A DNA stretch of 64,000 bases from positions 62,001 to 126,000 of the forward strand of contig NZ_JABTEZ010000007.1 in assembly GCF_015711605.1 (NCBI RefSeq), given 5' to 3'. A model generated the notes under the pieces. That model ran no database searches. It was not told where the DNA came from and saw only the letters and a program-made list of their open reading frames with translations. Both the position numbers and the translations under genes were made by a program. Below, piece by piece: positions 34,418 through 43,172 of the stretch. How positions within the stretch are numbered: position 1 is the stretch's first letter; each line of letters begins with the position of its first letter. The DNA is from Planomonospora sp. ID67723 (GTDB lineage Bacteria > Actinomycetota > Actinomycetes > Streptosporangiales > Streptosporangiaceae).

Positions 34418-35039
34418 CGGTGGCCGCCTTCCTGGCTCGGATCTGCGCGTTCATCACATAGCGGCGGATCAGTTTCGCCTGGGCCTCCGGCGGGTCGTAG
34501 ACGACCACCACGGTGACGCCCTCCCCGCTGGACCTCGTCGTGGTGAGCACGTCGCCTTCCACCGCCAGGAGGTTGTTCTCCAGCACCATCTTGACCAGGA
34601 CGGTCTGCTCGGAGGAGACCCCGGCCGCGGTCCCGCGGCATCGGACGCCGCGCTCGGAGATGTCGATGAACCGGCCGTGGAACACCTCCTCGCCGCCGTC
34701 GAGGTCCAGCAGCCGGATCGGCTCACCGGCGGACACCCGTACGGCGTTGCGCCGGCTGAAGTAGTCCACGCTGCCCTCGGCCTCGATCGTCCAGAGGCTG
34801 ACCCGGGAGCGCTCAAGGGCGGTGAAGGTGCCGGGCGCGGTGTACAGGCCCCGGGGACCGGTCCAGCGGACGGCCACCTCCGTGCCGAGCTCCGGTACGT
34901 CGATGTCTCCGGCGCCGCGCGGCGCGGCGACCTTGAGCATGAGGCCGTCGGTGTCCTCCACCCTGGTGGGATAGACCCTGCCGTCCGGCAAGGCGATCTC
35001 CACCAGCGCGTTGACGTCGGGCAGGCCGATGAATGTCAC
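34401..35039 (-). CDS. PilZ-domain c-di-GMP receptor, YcgR-like
   Basis: 212 residues from GTG 35039, overlapping the flhF stop. The N-half is a YcgR-N-like beta barrel (VEIALPDGRVYPTRVEDTDGLMLKVAAP). The C-half is a PilZ domain with both c-di-GMP contact motifs: RRNAVRV (RxxxR) at about 110 and DISERGVRCRG (DxSxxG). Both are intact. In other bacteria such proteins brake the motor by touching MotA or FliG. With the GGDEF-EAL protein at 56 kb it indicates second-messenger control of swimming. Confidence 0.9.
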   Translation of the reverse strand: MTFIGLPDVNALVEIALPDGRVYPTRVEDTDGLMLKVAAPRGAGDIDVPELGTEVAVRWTGPRGLYTAPGTFTALERSRVSLWTIEAEGSVDYFSRRNAVRVSAGEPIRLLDLDGGEEVFHGRFIDISERGVRCRGTAAGVSSEQTVLVKMVLENNLLAVEGDVLTTTRSSGEGVTVVVVYDPPEAQAKLIRRYVMNAQIRARKAATDGTSR

Positions 35040-36382
35040 GACTGCATCTCCTCCAGTCGCTCGCACAGCAGCGCGGCCCACGCCTGGGAGGTGGAGGGAC
35101 GGTCTGCCAGGTAGGAAACGGGCAGGTTCAGTTCGAGGACGCTCGCCGGGTCACCGGTGGCGTCGGGTGCGTTCACGACGATCGCGTCGACCTTGCCGAG
35201 CGAGCCCAGGTGGCGCGCGGTGTCGGCGGTCTTGCGGGTCGCGTCGACGACGGCCCACACCGCGGTCGCGCCGAGGCCGTCGGCGACCGCGCTCACCCAC
35301 TCGCCGTTGCGGTCCTCCGGGGTGGTGGCGACGACGACCACATACGGGACGTCGTCCCGGTGGATCTTGCGGGCCTTCTGGATGGCGGCCCTCGGGCCGG
35401 ACAGGCGGCGGGAGCTGTGGACATCGGTGCCGGCCGTGGAGGGGGCCGCCAGCAGGATCTGCCCGGCGCCCACGTTCAGGGTGCGGGCTACCTGCTTCGC
35501 CATGCGCAGGGCGGCGTGCGTCTCACCGGCGATGACGAGCACGTCACCGGGGCGGCTCGGGGCGTCGGGGGCCTCGGGCAGGTCCGCGAGCGCCTGCTTG
35601 ACCGCACCGTACATGTCGGGCCCGACGGCCTTGCGGGCCATGTGCTCGGGCATGCCGAGCTCCATGAGCGCACCCGCGAACGGCCGCTCCGCCTGGACCA
35701 CGGGCGGCCGGTAGGCCCGCGCCACCTCGGTGGAGGGCTGCTCCTCGGCGACGGCCGGCGGCTGGTAGGCCCGCGCCACCATCGCACCGGAGCCGGTGGC
35801 GGCAGCGGCGGCGCCGTCGCGCTGGAGCGCGGCCAGCATGCCGGCGAACGCCTGGTTCTCGGTGCCCGTCTCGACGACGAAGTTCTGGGGCGCCGCCGGC
35901 GGAACCGGGGCGGCGGCGGTCTTGATCTGCGCCGAGACCTGCGCCGGAACGGCCTGCGCGGGGTTGAAGGACGCCGCCTGGACCGGGGCGGTGAAGCTCT
36001 GCGCCGCCGCGGCGAAGCCCTGGGAGGCGGGCCTGGCCGCCGCGGTGAGCTGCTGCGGGACGCCCGCGGGGACCAGGTTGGCGGCCGTACCCAGCCGGCG
36101 CTCCTGCTCCTCGGCCTGGGCCAGGAGCATCGCCATCGGGTCGGCGGGCGCCTGGCCGGCCTGGGCCTGCTCGGCGGGAACCTGCGGCCGGGCGGCCGGG
36201 AGGTCGGGCTCGTCGTTGACCTCGACGGTCAGCTCGTAGCGCTGACGGGCGAAGAACCCGGCGAACCCGCCGGTGCGGACCCGGTCGGCCGACACGATGG
36301 AGATGTTCGGCCCGTGCTCATCGCGAACCCGGGTCAGCAGCTCCTCGATGTCGGTTCCCTCAAGCAGCAAGCGCTTCGGCAT
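35036..36382 (-). CDS. flhF: FlhF-like protein with degenerate GTPase site
   Basis: 448 residues. The N-terminal B domain is recognisable (RLLLEGTDIEELLTRVRDEHGPNISIVSADRVRTGGFAGFFARQRYELTVEV). A long Ala/Pro/Gln linker follows, then an SRP-type NG region. Where FlhF normally has the P-loop GxTGVGKTT, this protein reads VIAGETHAALRMAKQVA, without the GKT/S. VVVVATTPEDRNGEW stands where the DTAGR switch motif should be. It should not bind GTP normally. Lies between flhA and PilZ, the usual flhF slot. Overlaps flhA by 23 bases. Confidence 0.82.
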   Translation of the reverse strand: MPKRLLLEGTDIEELLTRVRDEHGPNISIVSADRVRTGGFAGFFARQRYELTVEVNDEPDLPAARPQVPAEQAQAGQAPADPMAMLLAQAEEQERRLGTAANLVPAGVPQQLTAAARPASQGFAAAAQSFTAPVQAASFNPAQAVPAQVSAQIKTAAAPVPPAAPQNFVVETGTENQAFAGMLAALQRDGAAAAATGSGAMVARAYQPPAVAEEQPSTEVARAYRPPVVQAERPFAGALMELGMPEHMARKAVGPDMYGAVKQALADLPEAPDAPSRPGDVLVIAGETHAALRMAKQVARTLNVGAGQILLAAPSTAGTDVHSSRRLSGPRAAIQKARKIHRDDVPYVVVVATTPEDRNGEWVSAVADGLGATAVWAVVDATRKTADTARHLGSLGKVDAIVVNAPDATGDPASVLELNLPVSYLADRPSTSQAWAALLCERLEEMQS

Positions 36383-38405
36383 CGGTCACAACTCCCAGGG
36401 TCTCGATGCGGAACGTGCATTCCGCGATCTCGTTGTAGGACAGCAGGGGCAGGCGGGGGGCGGACAGCTTCAGCATCCGGCGCAGCGGCATCCGCAGCTG
36501 GGGCGAGCAGACCAGGACGGGCGCGATGCCCTGCTGCTCCGCGGCTTCGACGAGCCGCTGGGACTGGATGATCACGGCCTCGGCCCGGGCCGAGTCGATG
36601 ATCAGCTGGATGCCGTGCTCCGTGGGGCGCAGCGACTCCAGCAGCGAGTGCTCCAGCCTGGGGTCCAGCGTCAGCACCGGCAGGCCGCCCTCCGGGGTGG
36701 CGTGCTGGGCGGCGATGGCCGGGCCCAGGGAACTGCGGACGGCCTCGTGGAGCGTGTCCAGGTCCGAGGTGTTCTTGCCGGCGAGCGAGAGCGCCTCGAA
36801 GATGCGCACCAGGTCCCGGATGGACACTCCCTCGTCGAGCAGCGACTGCAGCACCATCTGGATCTGGCCCAGGCTCAGCAGCGCCGGGGTGAGCTCCTCC
36901 ACCACGACCGGGTGGGTGCGCCGTACGGCCTCGACCAGCGCGCGGACGTCCTCGCGGCCCAGCAGGCGGCTGGCGTTGGCGCGCACCACCTCCGACAGGT
37001 GGGTGATGATGACCGAGGCGCGGTCGACGACGGTCGCTCCGGTGAGCTCCGCCTGGTGGCGCAGCTCGGCCGGGACCCACTTGCCCTCCAGGCCGAACAC
37101 CGGCTCCAGGCCGGCCCGGCCCGGCAGGCTCTCCAGCCCGTCGCCGATGGCCAGCACCGTGCCGGGCGGGGCCTGGCCGCGGGCGACCTCCACGCCGTTG
37201 ACGCGGACCACGTAGGTCGACAGGGGCAGGTCGAGGTCGTCCCGGGTGTGCACCGGCGGCATGATGATGCCGGTCTCCAGAGCGATCTTGCGGCGGAGCG
37301 AGCGCACCCGGTCGAGCAGGTCGCCGCCGGCGGCGTCGACCAGATCGATGAGGTCGGGGGCGAGAGCCAGCTCCAGCGGGTCGACCCGGATCTCTCCCAT
37401 GAGGGACTCGGGCGAGTCCGGCGCCGGACCGGCGATCGCGGCGGCCTCGGACTCCTCGGACTCCTCGGCCGGGGCGGAGGGCGCGCGCTGGGCGATGAAC
37501 AGGACGATGCCGCCGATGACGAGGAAGGGAAGCTTGGGCAGGCCGGGGATGAGGACCAGGGCCAGGGCGGCTCCGCCGCCGACCTGCAGCGCGCGCTTCT
37601 GGGCGCCGAGCTGGCTGGTGACCGAGCTGCCCATGTCGCCCTCGCCGCTCGCGCGGGCCACCATGAGGCCGGTCGCGACCGACAGCAGCAGCGCGGGGAT
37701 CTGGGAGACCAGGCCGTCACCGATGCTCAGGAGGCTGTAGGTCTGGATCGCCTCGCCGGCCGGCATGCCGTTCTGGATCACGCCCACGGTGAAGCCGCCG
37801 ACGAGGTTGATGAAGGTGATGATGATGGCGGCGATGGCGTCGCCCTTGACGAACTTCGAGCCACCGTCCATCGAGCCGTAGAAGTCGGCCTCGGCGGTGA
37901 CCTCGTGGCGGCGCTTGCGGGCCTCGGCCTCGTCGATGAGACCGGCGTTGAGGTCGGCGTCGATGGCCATCTGCTTGCCGGGCATCGCGTCGAGGGTGAA
38001 GCGCGCGCCGACCTCGGCGACGCGCTCGGCGCCCTTGGTGATGACGATGAACTGGATGATGACCAGGATCGTGAAGATCACGATTCCGACGATCAGCGAG
38101 CCGCCGACGACGAAGTGGCCGAAGGCCTCGATGACCTTGCCGGCGAAGCCGTCGAGCAGCACCAGGCGGGTCGCGCTGATGTTGAGCGCCAGCCGGAACA
38201 GCGTGAGGACGAGCAGAAGCGCGGGGAAGGAGGAGAACTCCAGCGGCCGCTTCACGTTCATGCTGACCATGACCACGATCAGGGCGATCGTGATGTTGGC
38301 GGCGATGAGCATGTCGAGCAGGACCGTCGGCATCGGGATGACCATCATCACGACGATCAGGACGACACCGATGGGAACGGCCATCTGGCTCAGGCCTTTA
38401 GGCAA
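36360..38405 (-). CDS. flhA: Flagellar export gate protein FlhA
   Basis: 681 residues from TTG 38405, chosen because GGAGGGG stands seven bases upstream and the protein then begins PKGLSQMAVPIGVVLIVVMMVIP, the normal FlhA N-terminus. The frame continues upstream but overlaps the promoter at 38485-38514. Eight membrane segments are followed by the FHIPEP-region block FSSFPALLLVLTLFRLALNISATRLVL and DADLNAGLIDEAEARKRR, then the cytoplasmic nonameric domain that receives chaperone-substrate pairs. Confidence 0.96.
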   Translation of the reverse strand: MPKGLSQMAVPIGVVLIVVMMVIPMPTVLLDMLIAANITIALIVVMVSMNVKRPLEFSSFPALLLVLTLFRLALNISATRLVLLDGFAGKVIEAFGHFVVGGSLIVGIVIFTILVIIQFIVITKGAERVAEVGARFTLDAMPGKQMAIDADLNAGLIDEAEARKRRHEVTAEADFYGSMDGGSKFVKGDAIAAIIITFINLVGGFTVGVIQNGMPAGEAIQTYSLLSIGDGLVSQIPALLLSVATGLMVARASGEGDMGSSVTSQLGAQKRALQVGGGAALALVLIPGLPKLPFLVIGGIVLFIAQRAPSAPAEESEESEAAAIAGPAPDSPESLMGEIRVDPLELALAPDLIDLVDAAGGDLLDRVRSLRRKIALETGIIMPPVHTRDDLDLPLSTYVVRVNGVEVARGQAPPGTVLAIGDGLESLPGRAGLEPVFGLEGKWVPAELRHQAELTGATVVDRASVIITHLSEVVRANASRLLGREDVRALVEAVRRTHPVVVEELTPALLSLGQIQMVLQSLLDEGVSIRDLVRIFEALSLAGKNTSDLDTLHEAVRSSLGPAIAAQHATPEGGLPVLTLDPRLEHSLLESLRPTEHGIQLIIDSARAEAVIIQSQRLVEAAEQQGIAPVLVCSPQLRMPLRRMLKLSAPRLPLLSYNEIAECTFRIETLGVVTDAEALAA

Positions 38406-38484
38406 TGCGGTGCCCCCTCCGCTTCTGGCTTGGATCGCTTCCGCAGGTCTGCTCCATGACCACGCTGCCGTCCTGGCGACTTCT

Positions 38485-38514
38485 CCCATCGGCCGCCGCC
38501 GGATCCTCCTGAGG
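38485..38514 (-). promoter_or_regulatory. Sigma-28-type promoter of flhA-flhF-PilZ operon
   Basis: CCTCA, 16 bases, GCCGATGGG on the minus strand, about 75 bases before the flhA start. Confidence 0.8.
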
Positions 38515-38547
38515 GTTTCCGCGAGGCCCGGCGAGAAAAAGGGCATG

Positions 38548-38593
38548 CCGGTGGAGCCGCGACGCATGCGAGGGCGCGCCGCGGCTCCACCGG
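38548..38593 (-). terminator. Intrinsic terminator of wecB
   Basis: 14-base perfect stem CCGGTGGAGCCGCG / CGCGGCTCCACCGG, 18-base loop, followed on the minus strand by CCCTTTTTCTC. One of the few hairpins here with a U-run. Confidence 0.82.
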
Positions 38594-38600
38594 GGAGGGG

Positions 38601-39767
38601 TCAGGCGACGGCCAGGTCGTCCTCACCACGCTCGGTACGGCCGGTCAGGTCGAAGGCGAGCCGGCGCACGATGCGCTCGGCCGCCCGCCCGTCCCCGAAG
38701 GGATTGACCGCGCACGCCATCCGCCCGTAGGCGATGCGGTCGTCGAGCAGGCGGTGGGCCGCGGCGGCGACCTCGCCCGGCTCGGTGCCCACCAGGAGGG
38801 CGACCCCGGCGTCCACGGCCTCGGGACGCTCGGTGGTGGTGCGCAGCACCAGGACGGGCTTGCCCAGCGTGGGCGCCTCCTCCTGGACCCCGCCCGAGTC
38901 GGTCAGCACGAGATCGCAGGCGTCGAGCGTGGCGGCGAAGTCGAAGTAGTCCAGCGGCTCGACGAGCCGGACGCGCGGGTGGTCGCCCAGGATCGGCAGC
39001 AGGGCGTCCCGCACGGCGGGGCTCTTGTGCAGCGGCAGCACGATCTCCACATCGGACCGGCCGGCCAGCTCGCCCAGCGCCGTGGCGATGCCCTGCATGG
39101 TCTCGCCCTGGTTCTCCCGGCGGTGCAGGGTCACCAGCACCCGCCGCAGACCGGAGGTGGTGAACGCCGAGCGGCCCTCGCCGCGCTCCAGCACCCACAG
39201 CAGGTTGTCGATCACGGTGTTGCCGGTCACCTCGACCTGATCGGGGTCGACGCCCTCGGCCATCAGGTTGGCGGCCGAGCCCTCGGTGGGCGCGAAGTGC
39301 CAGCGCACCATGGGCGCCACGAGGCGGCGGTTGAGCTCCTCGGGGAAGGGGTTGCCGATGACTCCGGTGCGCAGCCCCGCCTCCACGTGCGCGACCGGCA
39401 CGCCCTCGTAGAACGCGGCCAGCGCTCCGGTCATCGCCGTCGTCGTGTCCCCCTGGACGATCACCACGTCGGGTTCGTCGGCCCGCACGGCCTCGCCCAG
39501 ACCGCTGATCAGGCGGGCCGTCAGCCCCGACAGCCGCTGGCGGTCGCGCATGACGGCGAGGTCGCGGCTGCTGTCCATCCGCAACCGGCTCAGCATCTGG
39601 TCGAGCATCTCCCGATGCTGTCCGGTCGAGACGACCATGGGCTCGAAGAGCGGAGAGGCGCTCATCGCGCGCAGGACCGGGGCGAGCTTGATCGCCTCCG
39701 GCCGGGTCCCGAGGACGAGGGCGGCACGGATGCGGCCCCGTCGCAGGGGAGGGTGGATCGCGGACAT
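38601..39767 (-). CDS. wecB: UDP-N-acetylglucosamine 2-epimerase (non-hydrolysing)
   Basis: 388 residues from ATG 39767 with AGGAG upstream. LVLGTRPEAIKLAPVLRAM, STGQHREMLDQML, VIVQGDTTTAMTGALAAFYEGVPVAHVEAGLRTG, NPFPEELNRRL, LVTLHRRENQG and LTDSGGVQEEAPTLGKPVLVLR are the full set of family motifs. Makes UDP-ManNAc for teichoic or other surface glycans. Alone among motility genes; a possible sigma-28-like site lies at 39849-39878, so it may serve surface or flagellin glycosylation. Confidence 0.95.
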   Translation of the reverse strand: MSAIHPPLRRGRIRAALVLGTRPEAIKLAPVLRAMSASPLFEPMVVSTGQHREMLDQMLSRLRMDSSRDLAVMRDRQRLSGLTARLISGLGEAVRADEPDVVIVQGDTTTAMTGALAAFYEGVPVAHVEAGLRTGVIGNPFPEELNRRLVAPMVRWHFAPTEGSAANLMAEGVDPDQVEVTGNTVIDNLLWVLERGEGRSAFTTSGLRRVLVTLHRRENQGETMQGIATALGELAGRSDVEIVLPLHKSPAVRDALLPILGDHPRVRLVEPLDYFDFAATLDACDLVLTDSGGVQEEAPTLGKPVLVLRTTTERPEAVDAGVALLVGTEPGEVAAAAHRLLDDRIAYGRMACAVNPFGDGRAAERIVRRLAFDLTGRTERGEDDLAVA

Positions 39768-39848
39768 CGCCGGAACTCCTGACCGTGTGGGATGAGTCAC
39801 GGGTTGCCGGGACACCGAGAACGGCGTGCCGCAGCGATCCCGCGCCTT

Positions 39849-39878
39849 CCGATCGGCAGAAAGCAGGCGTTGCTTAGC
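39849..39878 (-). promoter_or_regulatory. Possible sigma-28/WhiG-like promoter of wecB
   Basis: GCTAA, 16 bases, GCCGATCGG on the minus strand. The -35 departs from the CTCA seen elsewhere but approaches the TAAA of WhiG sites. Confidence 0.4.
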
Positions 39879-40146
39879 CAGATCCGGCGCCCGCCGGAAG
39901 TCGTCGGTGCGGGCGGGACGGCGGGGCCGGCACCGGGATCTCAGATCGCGGTCTCCGCCGCCGATGGGGGCGGCGGTCCCCGCCCCCGGGAGCCTCCGGC
40001 GTCTGCGGGGATCTTCCCGTCTTCGCGGGTCTCCCCGTCCCGGAGGGCTTTCCCGGGCCTTCGGGATCCGCGGTCCGCGGCGCTTGCCCGCCGCGCGCAC
40101 GCCGCCGTCTCTGCTCCTGAAATATGACTGTTCCGCTCCTCGAAAT

Positions 40147-40176
40147 CCTCAACCGACGCCCTACGCGGCCGATCTT
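40147..40176 (+). promoter_or_regulatory. Sigma-28-type promoter of MCP2 and sugar-binding lipoprotein
   Basis: CCTCA, 16 bases, GCCGATCTT on the plus strand, about 50 bases before the MCP2 start. Confidence 0.75.
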
Positions 40177-40226
40177 CCGACAGCCGCGCGTTGTCGCCGG
40201 CCATGAGTGGAAGGAACACGGGGCCG

Positions 40227-41894
40227 ATGAACGACGCCTCAGACGAGACCGCCCGGCGGGCCGCCGGTGCTCCGGCAGCGGGTGCGACGCACGGGGGAGG
40301 ACTCCGGCGGGTCGTGGCGAACATGGCGATCTCGCGGAAGCTGCTGCTGCTCGTGGCCCTGGGCTGCTCGGTCGCGACGGTCGTCGTCGCGGTCGGCCTG
40401 TCCGGCCTCGGCAGCGTCGACCAGCGCGTCGAGGACATCTACCGCGGCAACCTGGAGCCCTCGGCCCGGCTGGCGGCGATCAACTCCGCGGCGCTGCGCG
40501 TGCAGAACAACATCGCGAACCTGGCCCTGTCCGACGGGCAGGTCGCCAGGAAGTCCTTCCGCGACGGGATCGACGAGGCAGACGAGCAGCTCGCCCAGGC
40601 CCTGGAGGCCTACCGCACGTCGGTGAGCGAGAAGGCCCAGCGCGAGCTGGTCGACCGGTTCGACATCTGGTGGACGGCCTACCGCACCATCCTGGAGCAC
40701 CGTCTCCTCCCGCTCGCCGAGTCCGGCGACGCCGCCGCCTTCCAGCAGGCCTACCTCGGCGACGGGCAGATCACCAGCGCCAACGCGATGACGGCCCTGG
40801 AGGAGCTGCTCCGCTACGAGCAGACCAGCGGCGCCGCCGCGGCGGCCGCGGCGCACTCGGCCCACGACACCGCGCGCACCGTCATGGTCGCGACCCTCCT
40901 GGCGGGCCTGGTCGTCGCGCTCGCGCTCAGCCGCTACATCTCCGGCCTGATCGTCAAGCCGATCCGGCGGGTGCGCCGCGTCCTGCAGGCCGTGGCCGCC
41001 GGTGACCTCACCGCCGAGGTGCAGGCCGTACAGCGCGACGAGGTGGGCGAGATGGCCGAGGCGCTGGCGATCGCGACCGCCAGCACGCGCGACGCCGTCC
41101 GGGCGCTCGGCGAGAACTCCGCGTCGCTGGCCGCCGCCTCCGAGGAGCTGTCGGCGATCAGCACGCAGATGGGGGCGAGTGCCCAGGAGGCATCCGGCCG
41201 CGCCGACGGGGTCGCCGGCGCGGCGGCCGAGGTCAGCTCGCACGTGGCGGCGGTCGCCGCCGGCGCCGAGGAGATGGGCGCGTCCATCCAGGAGATCTCC
41301 CGCAACACGACCGAGGCGGTCGAGGTGGCCAGCCGGGCCGTGGGCATCGCGAGGTCGGCGAACGAGACGATCGGCAAGCTGGGCACCTCCAGTGCGGAGA
41401 TCGGCGACGTCGTCAAGACCATCACCTCCATCGCCCAGCAGACCAACCTGCTGGCGCTCAACGCCACCATCGAGGCCGCCCGCGCCGGCGAGTTCGGCAA
41501 GGGCTTCGCGGTGGTGGCCCAGGAGGTCAAGGAGCTGGCCCAGGAGACCGCCAAGGCCACCGAGGACATCGGCCACCGGGTGCAGGCCATCCAGGCCGAC
41601 ACCGATGCGGCGGTCTGCGCGATCAGCGAGATCACCGGCGTGATCGCGCAGATCAGCGAGTACCAGGAGACCGTGGCCGCCGCCGTCGAGGAGCAGGCGG
41701 TGACGACCCGGGCGATGAGCCACAGCGTCTCCGACGCCGCCGCCGGATCCGGCGGCATCGCGGCCAACGTCGGCGGTGTCGCCGAGGCCACCGACATGAC
41801 CAGGCAGGGCGTGGCCAGCACCGCCGAGGCCATCGACGAGCTGGCGGGGATGGCGGCGCGGATGCGCACGCTCGTGTCCCGCTTCACGTACTGA
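40227..41894 (+). CDS. Methyl-accepting chemotaxis protein (MCP2)
   Basis: 555 residues from ATG 40227, with AAGGAACACGGGG upstream; ATGs at 40191 and 40203 also lie in frame. Membrane segments at about 35-60 and 215-240, four-helix-bundle sensor between, HAMP, and the signalling tip [39 protein letters not shown]. 41 bases before a sugar-binding lipoprotein gene that probably presents ligand to it. MCP2 here has Gln in QQTNLL. Confidence 0.95.
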   Translation: MNDASDETARRAAGAPAAGATHGGGLRRVVANMAISRKLLLLVALGCSVATVVVAVGLSGLGSVDQRVEDIYRGNLEPSARLAAINSAALRVQNNIANLALSDGQVARKSFRDGIDEADEQLAQALEAYRTSVSEKAQRELVDRFDIWWTAYRTILEHRLLPLAESGDAAAFQQAYLGDGQITSANAMTALEELLRYEQTSGAAAAAAAHSAHDTARTVMVATLLAGLVVALALSRYISGLIVKPIRRVRRVLQAVAAGDLTAEVQAVQRDEVGEMAEALAIATASTRDAVRALGENSASLAAASEELSAISTQMGASAQEASGRADGVAGAAAEVSSHVAAVAAGAEEMGASIQEISRNTTEAVEVASRAVGIARSANETIGKLGTSSAEIGDVVKTITSIAQQTNLLALNATIEAARAGEFGKGFAVVAQEVKELAQETAKATEDIGHRVQAIQADTDAAVCAISEITGVIAQISEYQETVAAAVEEQAVTTRAMSHSVSDAAAGSGGIAANVGGVAEATDMTRQGVASTAEAIDELAGMAARMRTLVSRFTY

Positions 41895-41935
41895 TCCGGC
41901 CGGCCAGCGGCCCTGTCGAAAGAGACGAGAACATC

Positions 41936-43033
41936 ATGCGCACATACCGACGGATCCTGGCGGCGGTGACCGCCGCGGTCGCCGGAACGCTCCTGGCCGG
42001 CTGCGGCATCCTGCCGGCGTCCGACGACGGTGACACGGCCGGAGGCGTCCCGGGCGCGGCCACCGGGCGGGTGGCACTGCTGCTGCCGGAACGCGCCGCG
42101 AGCCGCTACGACGCGGCGGACGCGCCGTACTTCTCCCAGCGGCTCAAGCAGCTCTGCCCGGACTGCGCGATCGACTACCGCAACGCCGGGCAGGACGCGG
42201 CCGAGCAGCTCTCCCAGGCCGAGGAGGCGCTGGAAGAGGGCGCGAAGGTACTGGTGCTCACCCCGGTCGACAGCGCCGCCGCCGCGAAGATCGTGGAGCG
42301 GGCCAGGGAGCGCGACGTGCCGGTCATCTCCTACGACCGGCTGGTCCTCGGCACGCCCGTCGACTACTACGTCTCCTTCGACAACGCGAAGGTCGGCCGG
42401 CTGCAGGCCGAGGCGCTGCTGGCCGCGCTGGGCGACCGGGCGCGCTCCGGTGAGATTCTGTGGATCAACGGCTCGCCGACCGACAACAACGCGACCCTCT
42501 TCAAGAAGGGCGCGCACGAGACCCTCGACGGCAAGGTCCGCATCGCCGCGGAATTCGACACCCCCGAGTGGAACCCGGACAACGCCAAGGCCTGGACCGC
42601 GCGCACGCTGCCGTCCCTGCGCGGGCGCGACCTGGTCGGCGTCTACGCGGCCAACGACGGTACGGCGGGCGGTGCGATCGCGGCGCTGAAGGCGGCCGGC
42701 CTGCCGGATGTGCCGGTCACCGGCCAGGACGCCGAGGTCGCCGCGCTGCAGCGCATCCTCGCCGGGCAGCAGCACATGACCGTCTACAAGGCCGTGCGCC
42801 TGGAGGCGGAGAAGACCGCCGAGCTGGCGTTCAGGCTCCTCGGCGGCGAGCGCCCGGAGATGGACGACACGGTGGACAACGGCGCCGGTGCCGTGCCGTC
42901 CCTCCTGCTCGACCCGGTCACGGTCACCAGGGACACCATCGAGGAGACCGTGATCAAGGACGGCTACGTCACCCCGGGCGCGCTGTGCGCCGGCGCGTAC
43001 GCCGAGGCGTGCTCGGCGGCGGGCATCGCCTGA
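41936..43033 (+). CDS. Sugar ABC-type substrate-binding lipoprotein, orphan
   Basis: 365 residues with a lipobox LLAGC (residues 19-24), a disordered Gly/Asp/Ala linker, then a type I periplasmic-binding fold of the xylose/ribose class (ALLLPERAASRYDAADAPYFSQRL, VLVLTPVDSAAAAKIVERARERDVPVISYDRLV, VYAANDGTAGGAIAALKAAGL, TGQDAEVAALQRILAGQQHMTVYK). No permease or ATPase gene is near. Cotranscribed with MCP2, so it is more likely a chemotaxis ligand receptor than a transporter part, like ChvE or RbsB acting through a chemoreceptor. Confidence 0.88.
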   Translation: MRTYRRILAAVTAAVAGTLLAGCGILPASDDGDTAGGVPGAATGRVALLLPERAASRYDAADAPYFSQRLKQLCPDCAIDYRNAGQDAAEQLSQAEEALEEGAKVLVLTPVDSAAAAKIVERARERDVPVISYDRLVLGTPVDYYVSFDNAKVGRLQAEALLAALGDRARSGEILWINGSPTDNNATLFKKGAHETLDGKVRIAAEFDTPEWNPDNAKAWTARTLPSLRGRDLVGVYAANDGTAGGAIAALKAAGLPDVPVTGQDAEVAALQRILAGQQHMTVYKAVRLEAEKTAELAFRLLGGERPEMDDTVDNGAGAVPSLLLDPVTVTRDTIEETVIKDGYVTPGALCAGAYAEACSAAGIA

Positions 43034-43065
43034 CCGGCCGCCCGGTCCGCGCCTCTCTTCTCCGC

Positions 43066-43093
43066 GTCCCGCCCGCCGTGCGGCGGGCGGGAC
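43066..43093 (+). terminator. Terminator hairpin after the sugar-binding gene
   Basis: 13-base stem GTCCCGCCCGCCG / CGGCGGGCGGGAC around TG. Confidence 0.7.
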
Positions 43094-43110
43094 GGCACTC
43101 CGGCCGGGAC

Positions 43111-43140
43111 CCTCAACTTCGGCCTCGCGCTACCGATCTG
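43111..43140 (+). promoter_or_regulatory. Sigma-28-type promoter of MCP3
   Basis: CCTCA, 16 bases, ACCGATCTG on the plus strand, about 33 bases before the start. Confidence 0.65.
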
Positions 43141-43172
43141 TCTCCTAGAGTCGATTGAAGGAGCTGAAGACG

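Noticed and set aside
36334-37080. Minus-strand frame of 248 codons inside flhA
   Set aside because: Frame-shifted shadow of FlhA with Arg/Pro/Gly-rich composition.
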